A DNA stretch of 64,000 nucleotides, taken from Alphaproteobacteria bacterium. Its GTDB lineage: Bacteria; Pseudomonadota; Alphaproteobacteria; Micavibrionales; UBA2020. Positions 31,982-39,131 of the stretch are shown here, in pieces; positions within the stretch are counted from its first letter, which is position 1, and each line of letters starts with the position of its first letter. The notes under the pieces were generated by a model that was given only the letters and a program-made list of their open reading frames with translations, was not told the DNA's origin and ran no database searches. The position numbers were made by a program, and so were the translations under genes. The stretch covers positions 622,848 through 686,847 of the forward strand of contig JAEUKT010000002.1 of assembly GCA_016794125.1 (NCBI GenBank). The letters are read 5' to 3'.

Positions 31982-32836
31982 TTATTCCCCTCTCTTGATT
32001 TTTTGCAGGGCTTCCATCGCTTCCTGCAGGCGGTCCAGCGACTTGCCGTAGCTTTCGCCGCGTTCCTTGATGTACATGTCGGACGCGCCCATTTTTACGT
32101 ACAGGCTGGCCGGCGCGGAATTCATGGTGCGGAAACCGTCCGCCATCACCGACAGGCGGTCATAGGCGGCGGCGGCGGCCTTGCGGCGGTCCTCGCCCTC
32201 GCGCTCGCTCACGATCTGCATCACGGCATCGACCGTCGCCTTGGTCGCAAATTCCGGCGGCAGCATGCCGTCGATGCGCGGCGTTTTCAGGCTGTTCAGA
32301 AATTTCGACGTGCCGGGCGGCAGGCCCACGCGCGCTTCGGTTTTCGCGTTCAACCGGTTGAAGTCCATGCCGTTCGCGCTCAGCGTCGACAGCAGCTTCA
32401 ATTGGTCGACGGTCAGCGGAAATTCCTCGCCGGGTTTATAACCAGGCTTATAGGTGATCTTGGGCGCTTCGCCGAACGACACCTTGTTATTCGATTGCAG
32501 CTTTTTCGGCGCGAAGGGGTTTTCGACCTTTTTGTATTTCACTTTCGATGCCGGCTTGTCGCGCAGCTTGCGGTCTTCGTCATACGGGTCGGGTGCCGCT
32601 TCCGCCGCTTTGTCCGTCTTGCCGGGGATCAGGCCGGTGTAGCCGGCGGGTTCATCGGGCTGTTTCGTGCCGGGGGCGGGCGATACGATGCCGCCAAAGG
32701 TGTCATCGCCTTTGCTGGTGGATTGCGACGGCTTGTTGTCGGGCATCAACCCGTTATAGCCTTGTGCGAAAACCTGCGCCGACAGGGCGATGCCAATCGC
32801 GGCTGCGGCCATCAAAGACAGACGGAATTTTTTCAC
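31982..32836 (-). CDS. Exported protein with GYxGLMP motifs, 284 aa
   Basis: The start at the second GTG (VKKFRLSLMAAAAIGIAL) is chosen because GGAG lies nine bases upstream; the frame is open to 32929. The signal peptide ends SAQVFAQ and the mature protein begins GYNGLMPDNKP. A second copy of the motif, GYTGLIPGKTDK, follows about 40 residues later. The remainder is polar, with a folded C-terminal part (LTVDQLKLLSTLSANGMDFN, then a helical end DRLQEAMEALQKIKR). It is driven by a good minus-strand promoter and is coupled to the Gly/Asp-rich exported protein. The pair looks like an envelope-located system of unknown role. Confidence 0.75.
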   Translation of the reverse strand: MKKFRLSLMAAAAIGIALSAQVFAQGYNGLMPDNKPSQSTSKGDDTFGGIVSPAPGTKQPDEPAGYTGLIPGKTDKAAEAAPDPYDEDRKLRDKPASKVKYKKVENPFAPKKLQSNNKVSFGEAPKITYKPGYKPGEEFPLTVDQLKLLSTLSANGMDFNRLNAKTEARVGLPPGTSKFLNSLKTPRIDGMLPPEFATKATVDAVMQIVSEREGEDRRKAAAAAYDRLSVMADGFRTMNSAPASLYVKMGASDMYIKERGESYGKSLDRLQEAMEALQKIKRGE

Positions 32837-32908
32837 GGGCACGCTCTCCAAATGAATCGGCACGGCTTTCCGCGGGGGAAAACGCGCCTTTGCACCATTT
32901 CTCATTAT

Positions 32909-32936
32909 ATCATATCTTGTTCGAAACATAACTCAA
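32909..32936 (-). promoter_or_regulatory. Promoter for the GYxGLMP pair
   Basis: On the minus strand TTGAGT, 16 bases, TATGAT, with a further TATAAT overlapping just downstream. The distance to the GTG start is about 70 bases. Confidence 0.6.
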
Positions 32937-32977
32937 TCCGGCCGGACTAGACATAAACAATTGAAAGCATTGATAAA

Positions 32978-34384
32978 ATGACAAGCGACCTGCTGCGCCT
33001 GACGGTACCCGAGATACTGGCATTATATGAAAAGAAAAAGCTCTCGCCGGTCGAGGTGACGCAAGCCTGCCTGAAACAGGTGCTGAAATATAACCCCGTC
33101 CTCAACGCGCTCTGCCAGATGGACGAAAGCGCGGCGCTGCATCAGGCGAAAACATCCGAAAAACGCTGGATGAAGGGCGGGCAGAAGGGGCAGTTCGACG
33201 GCATCCCCGTGACGGTCAAGGACAGCTTCAACGTCAAGGGCTGGCCCAGCCGCCAAGGGTCGCTCACGACCAGCAACCTGCCGCAGCGCGACGACAGCCC
33301 GGCGGTAACGCTGCTGCGCGATGCGGGCGGCATCATCATGGGCAAAACCACCATGCCCGAATTCGGCGTGAAGGGCGTGACCGACAGCCCCCTGACGGGC
33401 ATCACGCGCAACCCGTGGAACCCGCGCAAAACCTGTGGCGGATCATCGGGCGGCGCAGCGGTTGCGGCGGCGACCGGCATGGCGTTTTTCAATCTTGGGT
33501 CGGATGCGGGCGGGTCGATCCGGATTCCGGCCAGTTTTTCGGGCGTGTTCGGGTTTAAACCCAGCCCCGGTTTAATCCCTGCCTATCCGCCGGGGTTGTT
33601 CTCGACGCTGTGGTCGGCAGGGCCGCTGACCCGTAACGTGACCGATGCCGCCATCGCGCTGGACGCGCTCTGCCGCAACGATGCGCGCGACTGGCATGCG
33701 CTGCCGGTGCCGGCGCAGAATTTCACCAAGACCATAAACGCGCCGCTGCCCAAACTTCGCATCGCGGTTGCCTCGTCCATCAACGGCATTTCCGCCGTGC
33801 CCGAAGTGCGCGAGGTGTTCGCACAGAAGATCGCGGCTTTGAAAAAATTCGGCATTGTCGAGGAAGTGAAGCTGGATGTGCCGGGGCTGATCGATGTGTT
33901 CAACACGCATTGGATGGCGGTCGCGAGCCATACGGTCGCCGAATTCCCCGCAAAAACGCGCAAACTGCTCGACCCCCGTTTCCTCAACTGGGCGAAGCGC
34001 GGCGACGGGCTGACATTGAAAGAGTATTTGAATGCCGAACGCGACCGCATGGATATCGGCGCGTATTTCAAGGAACTGTTAACATCATATGATTTACTGG
34101 TCACGCCAGCGACGCCGATGGCCGCGTTTGATACGGGCATAAACATGCCGAATGATGCCAAGGGAAAACCGTGGGAAGACTGGACCCCCTTCACCTATCC
34201 CGCAAACCTCGCAAAACTTCCCTCCGCCTCGCTGCCGATGGGCATCACGAAATCGGGGCTGCCGGCGGGCATGCTGGTGACGGCGGGATACCTGCGCGAT
34301 GCGATGTTGCTGCAGGCGTGCAAAAAAATCGAAGAAGAGCTGGCCTTTACCCCGTGGATCGCCACGCAGAAGGAAGCCGCATGA
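32978..34384 (+). CDS. Amidase-signature hydrolase
   Basis: A 468-aa amidase-signature enzyme with a complete Ser-cisSer-Lys triad. The Lys is residue 81 (GIPVTVKDSF), the cis-Ser lies in GGSSGG (153-159) and the nucleophile Ser180 in SDAGGSIRIPAS. These enzymes hydrolyse amides, and GatA is the specialised member. No GatB/GatC partner is nearby, so a stand-alone amidase is more likely. The stop overlaps the dapB start as ATGA, so the two genes form a coupled unit. Confidence 0.92.
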   Translation: MTSDLLRLTVPEILALYEKKKLSPVEVTQACLKQVLKYNPVLNALCQMDESAALHQAKTSEKRWMKGGQKGQFDGIPVTVKDSFNVKGWPSRQGSLTTSNLPQRDDSPAVTLLRDAGGIIMGKTTMPEFGVKGVTDSPLTGITRNPWNPRKTCGGSSGGAAVAAATGMAFFNLGSDAGGSIRIPASFSGVFGFKPSPGLIPAYPPGLFSTLWSAGPLTRNVTDAAIALDALCRNDARDWHALPVPAQNFTKTINAPLPKLRIAVASSINGISAVPEVREVFAQKIAALKKFGIVEEVKLDVPGLIDVFNTHWMAVASHTVAEFPAKTRKLLDPRFLNWAKRGDGLTLKEYLNAERDRMDIGAYFKELLTSYDLLVTPATPMAAFDTGINMPNDAKGKPWEDWTPFTYPANLAKLPSASLPMGITKSGLPAGMLVTAGYLRDAMLLQACKKIEEELAFTPWIATQKEAA

Positions 34385-35160
34385 TAAAAGTTTGCGTGGC
34401 CGGTGCGACCGGCTGGACAGGTTCAGCCGTATCGCAGGCTGTGCTGCAATCCAAAGACCTGCAGCTGGTGGCCGCGATTGCGCGCAAAACAGCGGGACAG
34501 AAACTGGCGGGCAGCGATATCACGGTTGTTGCAACGCTGGACGAAGCGCTGGCCGCCAAGCCCGATGTGCTGGTCGATTACACGCGCGCGGATTCGGTGA
34601 AGGCGCGGGTGTTGTCGGCGCTGTCGCATAAAATCCATGTCGTCATCGGTGCATCGGGGTTATCGGGCGATGATTATGCCGAAATCGAAAAAGCGGCGCT
34701 GGACAGCGGCGCGGGCGTGATTGCGGCGGGGAATTTTTCCGTCACTGCCGCCCTTGCCAAACGCTGCGCGCTGCTGGCGGCCGAACATGTGCCGTCATGG
34801 GAAATCGTCGATTACGCGGATTCGCAAAAAATCGACGCGCCCAGCGGCACCACGCGCGAACTGGCGGAATCGCTCGCCAAGGTCGCGGCAAACAAACTGG
34901 ATGTGCCCGTTGAAAACACCGTCGGGTTGCGCGACGCACGCGGCGCGACGATCGGCAGCACGCAGGTACATTCGCTGCGCCTGCCCGGCTTTAATCTTTC
35001 GTTTGAAACCATCTTTGGCTTGCCGGGCGAACGCCTGTCGATCCGCCATGACGCGGGCGGCGACGCCGATCCTTATGTATTCGGCACGCTGCTGGCGATA
35101 CGCCGTGTCGCAAAAACCAAAGGCCTGATACGCGGCATGGATAAATTGCTGTTCGGATAA
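34381..35160 (+). CDS. dapB: 4-hydroxy-tetrahydrodipicolinate reductase (DapB)
   Basis: DapB reduces the dapA product in lysine and diaminopimelate synthesis using NAD(P)H. The 259-aa protein has the dinucleotide-binding loop VAGATGWTGSAV at its start, GNFSVTAAL and the substrate motif KIDAPSGTTRELAE. The usual HH before that motif is replaced by DYADSQ, so it is an atypical member. The end (LLAIRRVAKTKGLIRGMDKL) fits the family. It overlaps the upstream amidase gene by four bases and ends in a bidirectional terminator. Confidence 0.85.
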   Translation: MIKVCVAGATGWTGSAVSQAVLQSKDLQLVAAIARKTAGQKLAGSDITVVATLDEALAAKPDVLVDYTRADSVKARVLSALSHKIHVVIGASGLSGDDYAEIEKAALDSGAGVIAAGNFSVTAALAKRCALLAAEHVPSWEIVDYADSQKIDAPSGTTRELAESLAKVAANKLDVPVENTVGLRDARGATIGSTQVHSLRLPGFNLSFETIFGLPGERLSIRHDAGGDADPYVFGTLLAIRRVAKTKGLIRGMDKLLFG

Positions 35161-35162
35161 AA

Positions 35163-35190
35163 AAAGAGGGGCTGTTTCCAGCCCCTCTTT
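35163..35190. terminator. Bidirectional terminator between dapB and the aminotransferase gene
   Basis: An 11-bp stem AAGAGGGGCTG / CAGCCCCTCTT with a TTTC loop has A residues before it and TTTCTTC after it, so it can work in both directions for the convergent genes. Confidence 0.85.
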
Positions 35191-35208
35191 CTTCAAAACA
35201 TCTATCGC

Positions 35209-36576
35209 TTACTTCGTACCTTCGATCGCCTTGCGCAGTTTCGTCACGATCTGCTCGATATGGCTTTCTTTCACGATCAGGGGCGGGCTCATGGCGATGA
35301 CGTTGCCGGTGAAACGGCAGACGACGTCGTGTTCCCAATACATCTTGTCAAAGATTTCCCAGGCGCGGCTCATTTCCTCGGGCGGCTTGCGCGTGGTGCC
35401 GGGATCGATCTCGACAGCGCCCATCAAACCGATATTGCGGATATCGATTACGTTCGGTGCGCCTTTCAGGCTGTGCAGCGCGTCCTGCCAGACCTTCGCC
35501 ATTTTCTGCGAATTTTCGAACAGGCCTTCTTCCTTGTAAACTTCCTGCGTCGCAAGCGCGGCGGCGCAGGCCAGCGGGTGGCCGGAATAGGTATAGCCGT
35601 GCAGGAATTCAACGCCGAATTCGCCGCCCTGCATAAAGGCATCATAAATATGCTTGCGGCAGAAGGTCGCGCCCATCGGCACGGTGCCGCTGTTGATGCC
35701 CTTGGCCGAGGTGATCATGTCAGGCATGACGTTGAAGGTTTCGGCGGCGGTCGCCTTGCCAAGGCGGCCCCAGCCCGTGATGACTTCGTCGAAAATCAGC
35801 AGGATGTCGTATTTGTCGCAGATCGCGCGCAGGCGTTCCAGATAACCCTTCGGCGGCACCAGCACGCCGGTCGAACCGGCAACCGGTTCCACGATCACGG
35901 CGGCGACGTTTTCAGCATCATGCAGCTGAATGACAGCTTCAAGGTTGTTGGCGAATTCAACGCCGCGGTTTTCCGGCTGGCCTTTCGAAAAGGCGTTCGA
36001 TGCGATGTCATGCGTGTGGCAGATCCAGTCCACATTCGGCATCATCGCGCCCGCGAACACCTTGCGGTTGGCGGGAATGCCGCCCAGCGTGGTGCCGCAG
36101 ATGTTCACGCCGTGATAGGCGCGTTCGCGCGCGATGATTTTCGTCTTCGCGGGCTTGCCGCGCATGCGCCAATAGGCCATCGCGATTTTTACGGCGGTAT
36201 CGACCGATTCAGAACCGGAATTGCTGAAGAACACATGGTCGATATCGCCCGGCATTTCGGCGACCAGGCGCGATGCGGCCTGGAAGGCCAGCGGATGCGC
36301 GAAGGCGAAGTTGGGTGCGTAATCCAGCTCCCCCGCCTGCTTGCGGATCGCTTCCACGATTTTCGGGTGGTTGTGGCCGGCATTCACGCACCACAGGCCG
36401 GCGGATGCGTCGATCAGTTCGCGGCCGTCATCGGAATAGTAATACATGCCCTTCGCGCCGGTCAGCATGCGCGGCTTTTTCTTGAAGGCGCGCTGGGGCG
36501 TATAGGGCATGAAATGGGCTTCGAGGTCGTTGGGTTTCAACCCTGCGGCGGGCGCGGGCTTTACGGCGGAGGTCAT
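35209..36576 (-). CDS. Class III omega-aminotransferase
   Basis: The start MTSAVKPAPAAG follows AAGGAT; a frame to 36609 is less likely. This 455-aa protein is a PLP-dependent class III aminotransferase. The PLP-binding Lys is residue 292 (SAKGINSG), Asp263 (IFDEVITGWGR) contacts the pyridine nitrogen, and FSNSGSESVDTA forms the phosphate cup. It is closest in pattern to beta-alanine/omega-amino acid:pyruvate aminotransferases, which move an amino group from an omega-amine to pyruvate. The exact substrate cannot be read from sequence. Confidence 0.9.
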   Translation of the reverse strand: MTSAVKPAPAAGLKPNDLEAHFMPYTPQRAFKKKPRMLTGAKGMYYYSDDGRELIDASAGLWCVNAGHNHPKIVEAIRKQAGELDYAPNFAFAHPLAFQAASRLVAEMPGDIDHVFFSNSGSESVDTAVKIAMAYWRMRGKPAKTKIIARERAYHGVNICGTTLGGIPANRKVFAGAMMPNVDWICHTHDIASNAFSKGQPENRGVEFANNLEAVIQLHDAENVAAVIVEPVAGSTGVLVPPKGYLERLRAICDKYDILLIFDEVITGWGRLGKATAAETFNVMPDMITSAKGINSGTVPMGATFCRKHIYDAFMQGGEFGVEFLHGYTYSGHPLACAAALATQEVYKEEGLFENSQKMAKVWQDALHSLKGAPNVIDIRNIGLMGAVEIDPGTTRKPPEEMSRAWEIFDKMYWEHDVVCRFTGNVIAMSPPLIVKESHIEQIVTKLRKAIEGTK

Positions 36577-36672
36577 GTTTACATATCCTTGAAATAGACT
36601 CGTTTGCATTCAATTTCTGCCCAGAGCATACTCGCCCCCACAAGACAAAGGCAACCCCAGCGGGTAACGGTT

Positions 36673-37464
36673 ATGGCAAATATAAATGGCAGCGGAAACC
36701 ACCATGATGACGGGGAAAACGACCCGAAAATCGCCCGTTTCCCTACCCCTGCCGAACGCGCCGAGATCGAACGCATGAAAAAGGGCATGGAGGAGGCGCG
36801 CCGCAAGGCGGAACAGCCCAAATCCGAACCTATTTTCAACGTGCCGCCCGCGACCAAATACCTGTCCGGCCTGCTGATCCTGATTCATGTCGTCATGGAA
36901 TTCCTGCCGCTGCCGCTGAAGGAACAGGTGCTGCAATTCGGCGCATTCCTGCCGCAGCTGTATTTCACCGACATGCCGCTCGGCGGTCTGGACCGCATCG
37001 CCGCCGTGACGGGGCCGTTTGCGCATATGTTATTGCATGGCGGCTGGCTGCATCTGGCCATGAACGTCTTCACGCTGATGGCATTCGGCGCCGGATTGGA
37101 AAAAGAAATCGGCGGGAAAAAATTCCTGCTGCTGTTTGTCGTGACGGGTCTGGCGGGCGCGTTCACGCATCTTGCCTATATCGCATGGTTCCACCCGAAT
37201 GATTTGTCGCCGCTGGTCGGCGCATCGGGCGGCATCAGCGGGCTGTTCGGCGGCGTTTTGATGATGGCGCATGGGCGCGGGCTGATGGGCGAAGGTTACA
37301 GCAAACTGCTGCCCTTTATCGGCATCTGGATCTTGATCTCGCTGTTCTTCGGCATCTTCGGCATGCCGGGCACGGGTGCTGCGATTGCATGGACGACGCA
37401 TATCGGCGGGTTTATCGCAGGATTGCTGTTGTATCGCCCGATCGCAAAATTGAACATGCGATAA
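36673..37464 (+). CDS. Rhomboid family intramembrane serine protease
   Basis: The start MANINGSGNHHDDG is preferred over 36604 for its spacing from GCGGG. After a charged, probably cytoplasmic N-terminus come about six membrane helices. The catalytic Ser is in GASGGISGLFGG, the His in WTTHIGGFIAGLL, and the conserved HMLLHGGWLHLAMN lies before them. Rhomboids cleave transmembrane substrates. The 263-aa length is normal. It is transcribed away from the aminotransferase gene. Confidence 0.93.
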   Translation: MANINGSGNHHDDGENDPKIARFPTPAERAEIERMKKGMEEARRKAEQPKSEPIFNVPPATKYLSGLLILIHVVMEFLPLPLKEQVLQFGAFLPQLYFTDMPLGGLDRIAAVTGPFAHMLLHGGWLHLAMNVFTLMAFGAGLEKEIGGKKFLLLFVVTGLAGAFTHLAYIAWFHPNDLSPLVGASGGISGLFGGVLMMAHGRGLMGEGYSKLLPFIGIWILISLFFGIFGMPGTGAAIAWTTHIGGFIAGLLLYRPIAKLNMR

Positions 37465-37554
37465 GATTGTGCGGCGAGGCGCATGATGCCACCAGATTTT
37501 GTGTCACGATTCTATTCATGCTTTTCTTCGCAATAAAATTTTGCCGATAGCCCC

Positions 37555-37581
37555 TTGAGTGCCGCATCGCATCGCTATAAA
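37555..37581 (+). promoter_or_regulatory. Promoter candidate for the 54-aa gene
   Basis: TTGAGT, 15 bases, TATAAA, about 32 bases before the start codon. Confidence 0.45.
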
Positions 37582-37612
37582 TTCGCGCTCGGAGTTTAGG
37601 GGAGTTTTTCAC

Positions 37613-37777
37613 ATGAGACAGATGCCAACCAATCCCGCCACCATCGCGGTGCTGGAACAATTGCAGGAACAGATGCGCGACGTCTGCCACCCGCACCACT
37701 ACGACGAATTCTACCGCGTGACGACCGAACGCGGCTTCACCAAAATCACCATTCCGAAGACGAAGACGGCGGCGTAA
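37613..37777 (+). CDS. Small hypothetical protein, 54 aa
   Basis: A 54-aa frame (MRQMPTNPATIAVLEQLQEQ and onward) with AGGGGAG upstream and its own promoter candidate. It contains CHPHHYDEFYRVTTERG, a His-rich stretch that could bind metal, and ends in a basic tail. It converges end to end with hemY, the stops being adjacent. The function is unknown. Confidence 0.65.
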   Translation: MRQMPTNPATIAVLEQLQEQMRDVCHPHHYDEFYRVTTERGFTKITIPKTKTAA

Positions 37778-39121
37778 TTACGACGGCGGCGAAATCAGCC
37801 CGCCTTCCGGCAGCGCAAACCGCGCGGGTGCGGCATGCACATCAAGGCTGGGGGTGATCCAGCCGATGCGGTCGAACGCGCCGCAGCGGGGGCAGAGCGC
37901 CTCCCATTCGTTTGCCGCATGCCCGCAGGCGTTGCAGACCCAGCGGGGGTCGGGTGCGGCTTCGGACGCCTGTTCCAGCCATTCGCGGGCGGCGGCTTCG
38001 TTGCCCGATTCCTCGCGCTCCAGCTTGGCCAGCATTTTGTAATCCATCGCCTTCAGCAGCAATTCGCGCGCCTCTTTCCACATGCGGGCCTGTATGGCAG
38101 CGGCGCCTAGTGCGCGGTTGCTGTCGCGGTGCTGCGGGTCAATATCGGTCAGTTGTTTCATCCAGTCGTAATATTCGCGGCCTGCGTCGTAAATCGACTT
38201 CGTCTTTTTCGGCGCGGGCATATAGGTCATCCACAATGCCGCGAGCGCCGGATGCGGGTTGACCGCCCATGCGTTCTGGATCGTTTTCATGGCCGACCGT
38301 TTCGTGCCTGCCTGATCATATAATTTCGCCAGCAGCAGGGCAGCGGGAATAAATCCGGCGTTCAGGTTCACGACGCTTTCGCAATACCGCGCCGCCGTCG
38401 GCCCGCCGGTTTCCATTGCCAGCGCCGTCCAGATCGCCTGACGGTGGCGGCTGCCTTCGTCGCGGGAATAGATGCCCAGTTTTTCCGCGCGCCGCAGCGT
38501 CTTTTCCGCCTTCACCCAGTCACGATTTCTGGTTTCAAGGTCGAACAGCGTGCGCAGCACCCAGACGCGCTTGGGCTGCAGCTGGTCGGCGCGCCTTGCC
38601 AGCGTCAGCGCCTCGCGGTAATCGCCCTCCGCCAGCGTTTCATTCAATAACCCGCGCACACCAAAAAATGCGGCGCTGTCGTCCTCCAGCAAATTCACGA
38701 ATTCGCGGCGCGCCTTGGGCGCGTTACCGTTCAAAAGCGCGGTCTGTGCGGTCAGCAGGCGCGTCAGCGGCGTGCCGGGGATCATCTGCTCCGCCCGCTT
38801 GGCGGCTTTTTCCGCCGCCTGCGCGTCGCCGGCGGCAATCGCCACCAATCCTTCGGTCACGGCGCGGTAACCCTTTTCACGGTCGGCCGCGATCCGATAC
38901 CGGCGGAAAGCCAGCGGCACGGTCACAAAGGCGCGCCAGACGCGATACAGCCCCGTCCATAGCAAAATGACGAGCGCCAGCGCGATGACCAAGACCGATG
39001 CGGAGGTTTCGATCAAATATCCGCGCCAGACGATTTCGACATGCCCCGGCGACTGCACCAGCCAGACGGCAAGTGCGGTAACGGCCGAAACCTTCAAAAG
39101 AAACCATATGGCACGGAGCAT
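37778..39121 (-). CDS. hemY: HemY-type TPR membrane protein
   Basis: HemY of this type (unrelated to Bacillus protoporphyrinogen oxidase) is an inner-membrane TPR protein encoded with hemC/hemD and linked to haem synthesis. The 447-aa product has two N-terminal membrane helices (about 1-20 and 40-62), HemY-type and TPR helices (DREKGYRAVTEGLVAIAAGD, LARRADQLQPKRVWVLRTLF), and a C-terminal zinc ribbon, CNACGHAANEWEALCPRCG. It lies 10 bases after the hemD fusion gene on the same strand. Confidence 0.92.
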   Translation of the reverse strand: MLRAIWFLLKVSAVTALAVWLVQSPGHVEIVWRGYLIETSASVLVIALALVILLWTGLYRVWRAFVTVPLAFRRYRIAADREKGYRAVTEGLVAIAAGDAQAAEKAAKRAEQMIPGTPLTRLLTAQTALLNGNAPKARREFVNLLEDDSAAFFGVRGLLNETLAEGDYREALTLARRADQLQPKRVWVLRTLFDLETRNRDWVKAEKTLRRAEKLGIYSRDEGSRHRQAIWTALAMETGGPTAARYCESVVNLNAGFIPAALLLAKLYDQAGTKRSAMKTIQNAWAVNPHPALAALWMTYMPAPKKTKSIYDAGREYYDWMKQLTDIDPQHRDSNRALGAAAIQARMWKEARELLLKAMDYKMLAKLEREESGNEAAAREWLEQASEAAPDPRWVCNACGHAANEWEALCPRCGAFDRIGWITPSLDVHAAPARFALPEGGLISPPS

Positions 39122-39131
39122 CGGTTATTCC

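Noticed and set aside
35260-36597. 445-codon plus-strand frame opposite the aminotransferase
   Set aside because: The minus-strand frame has all class III aminotransferase motifs; this one has none.
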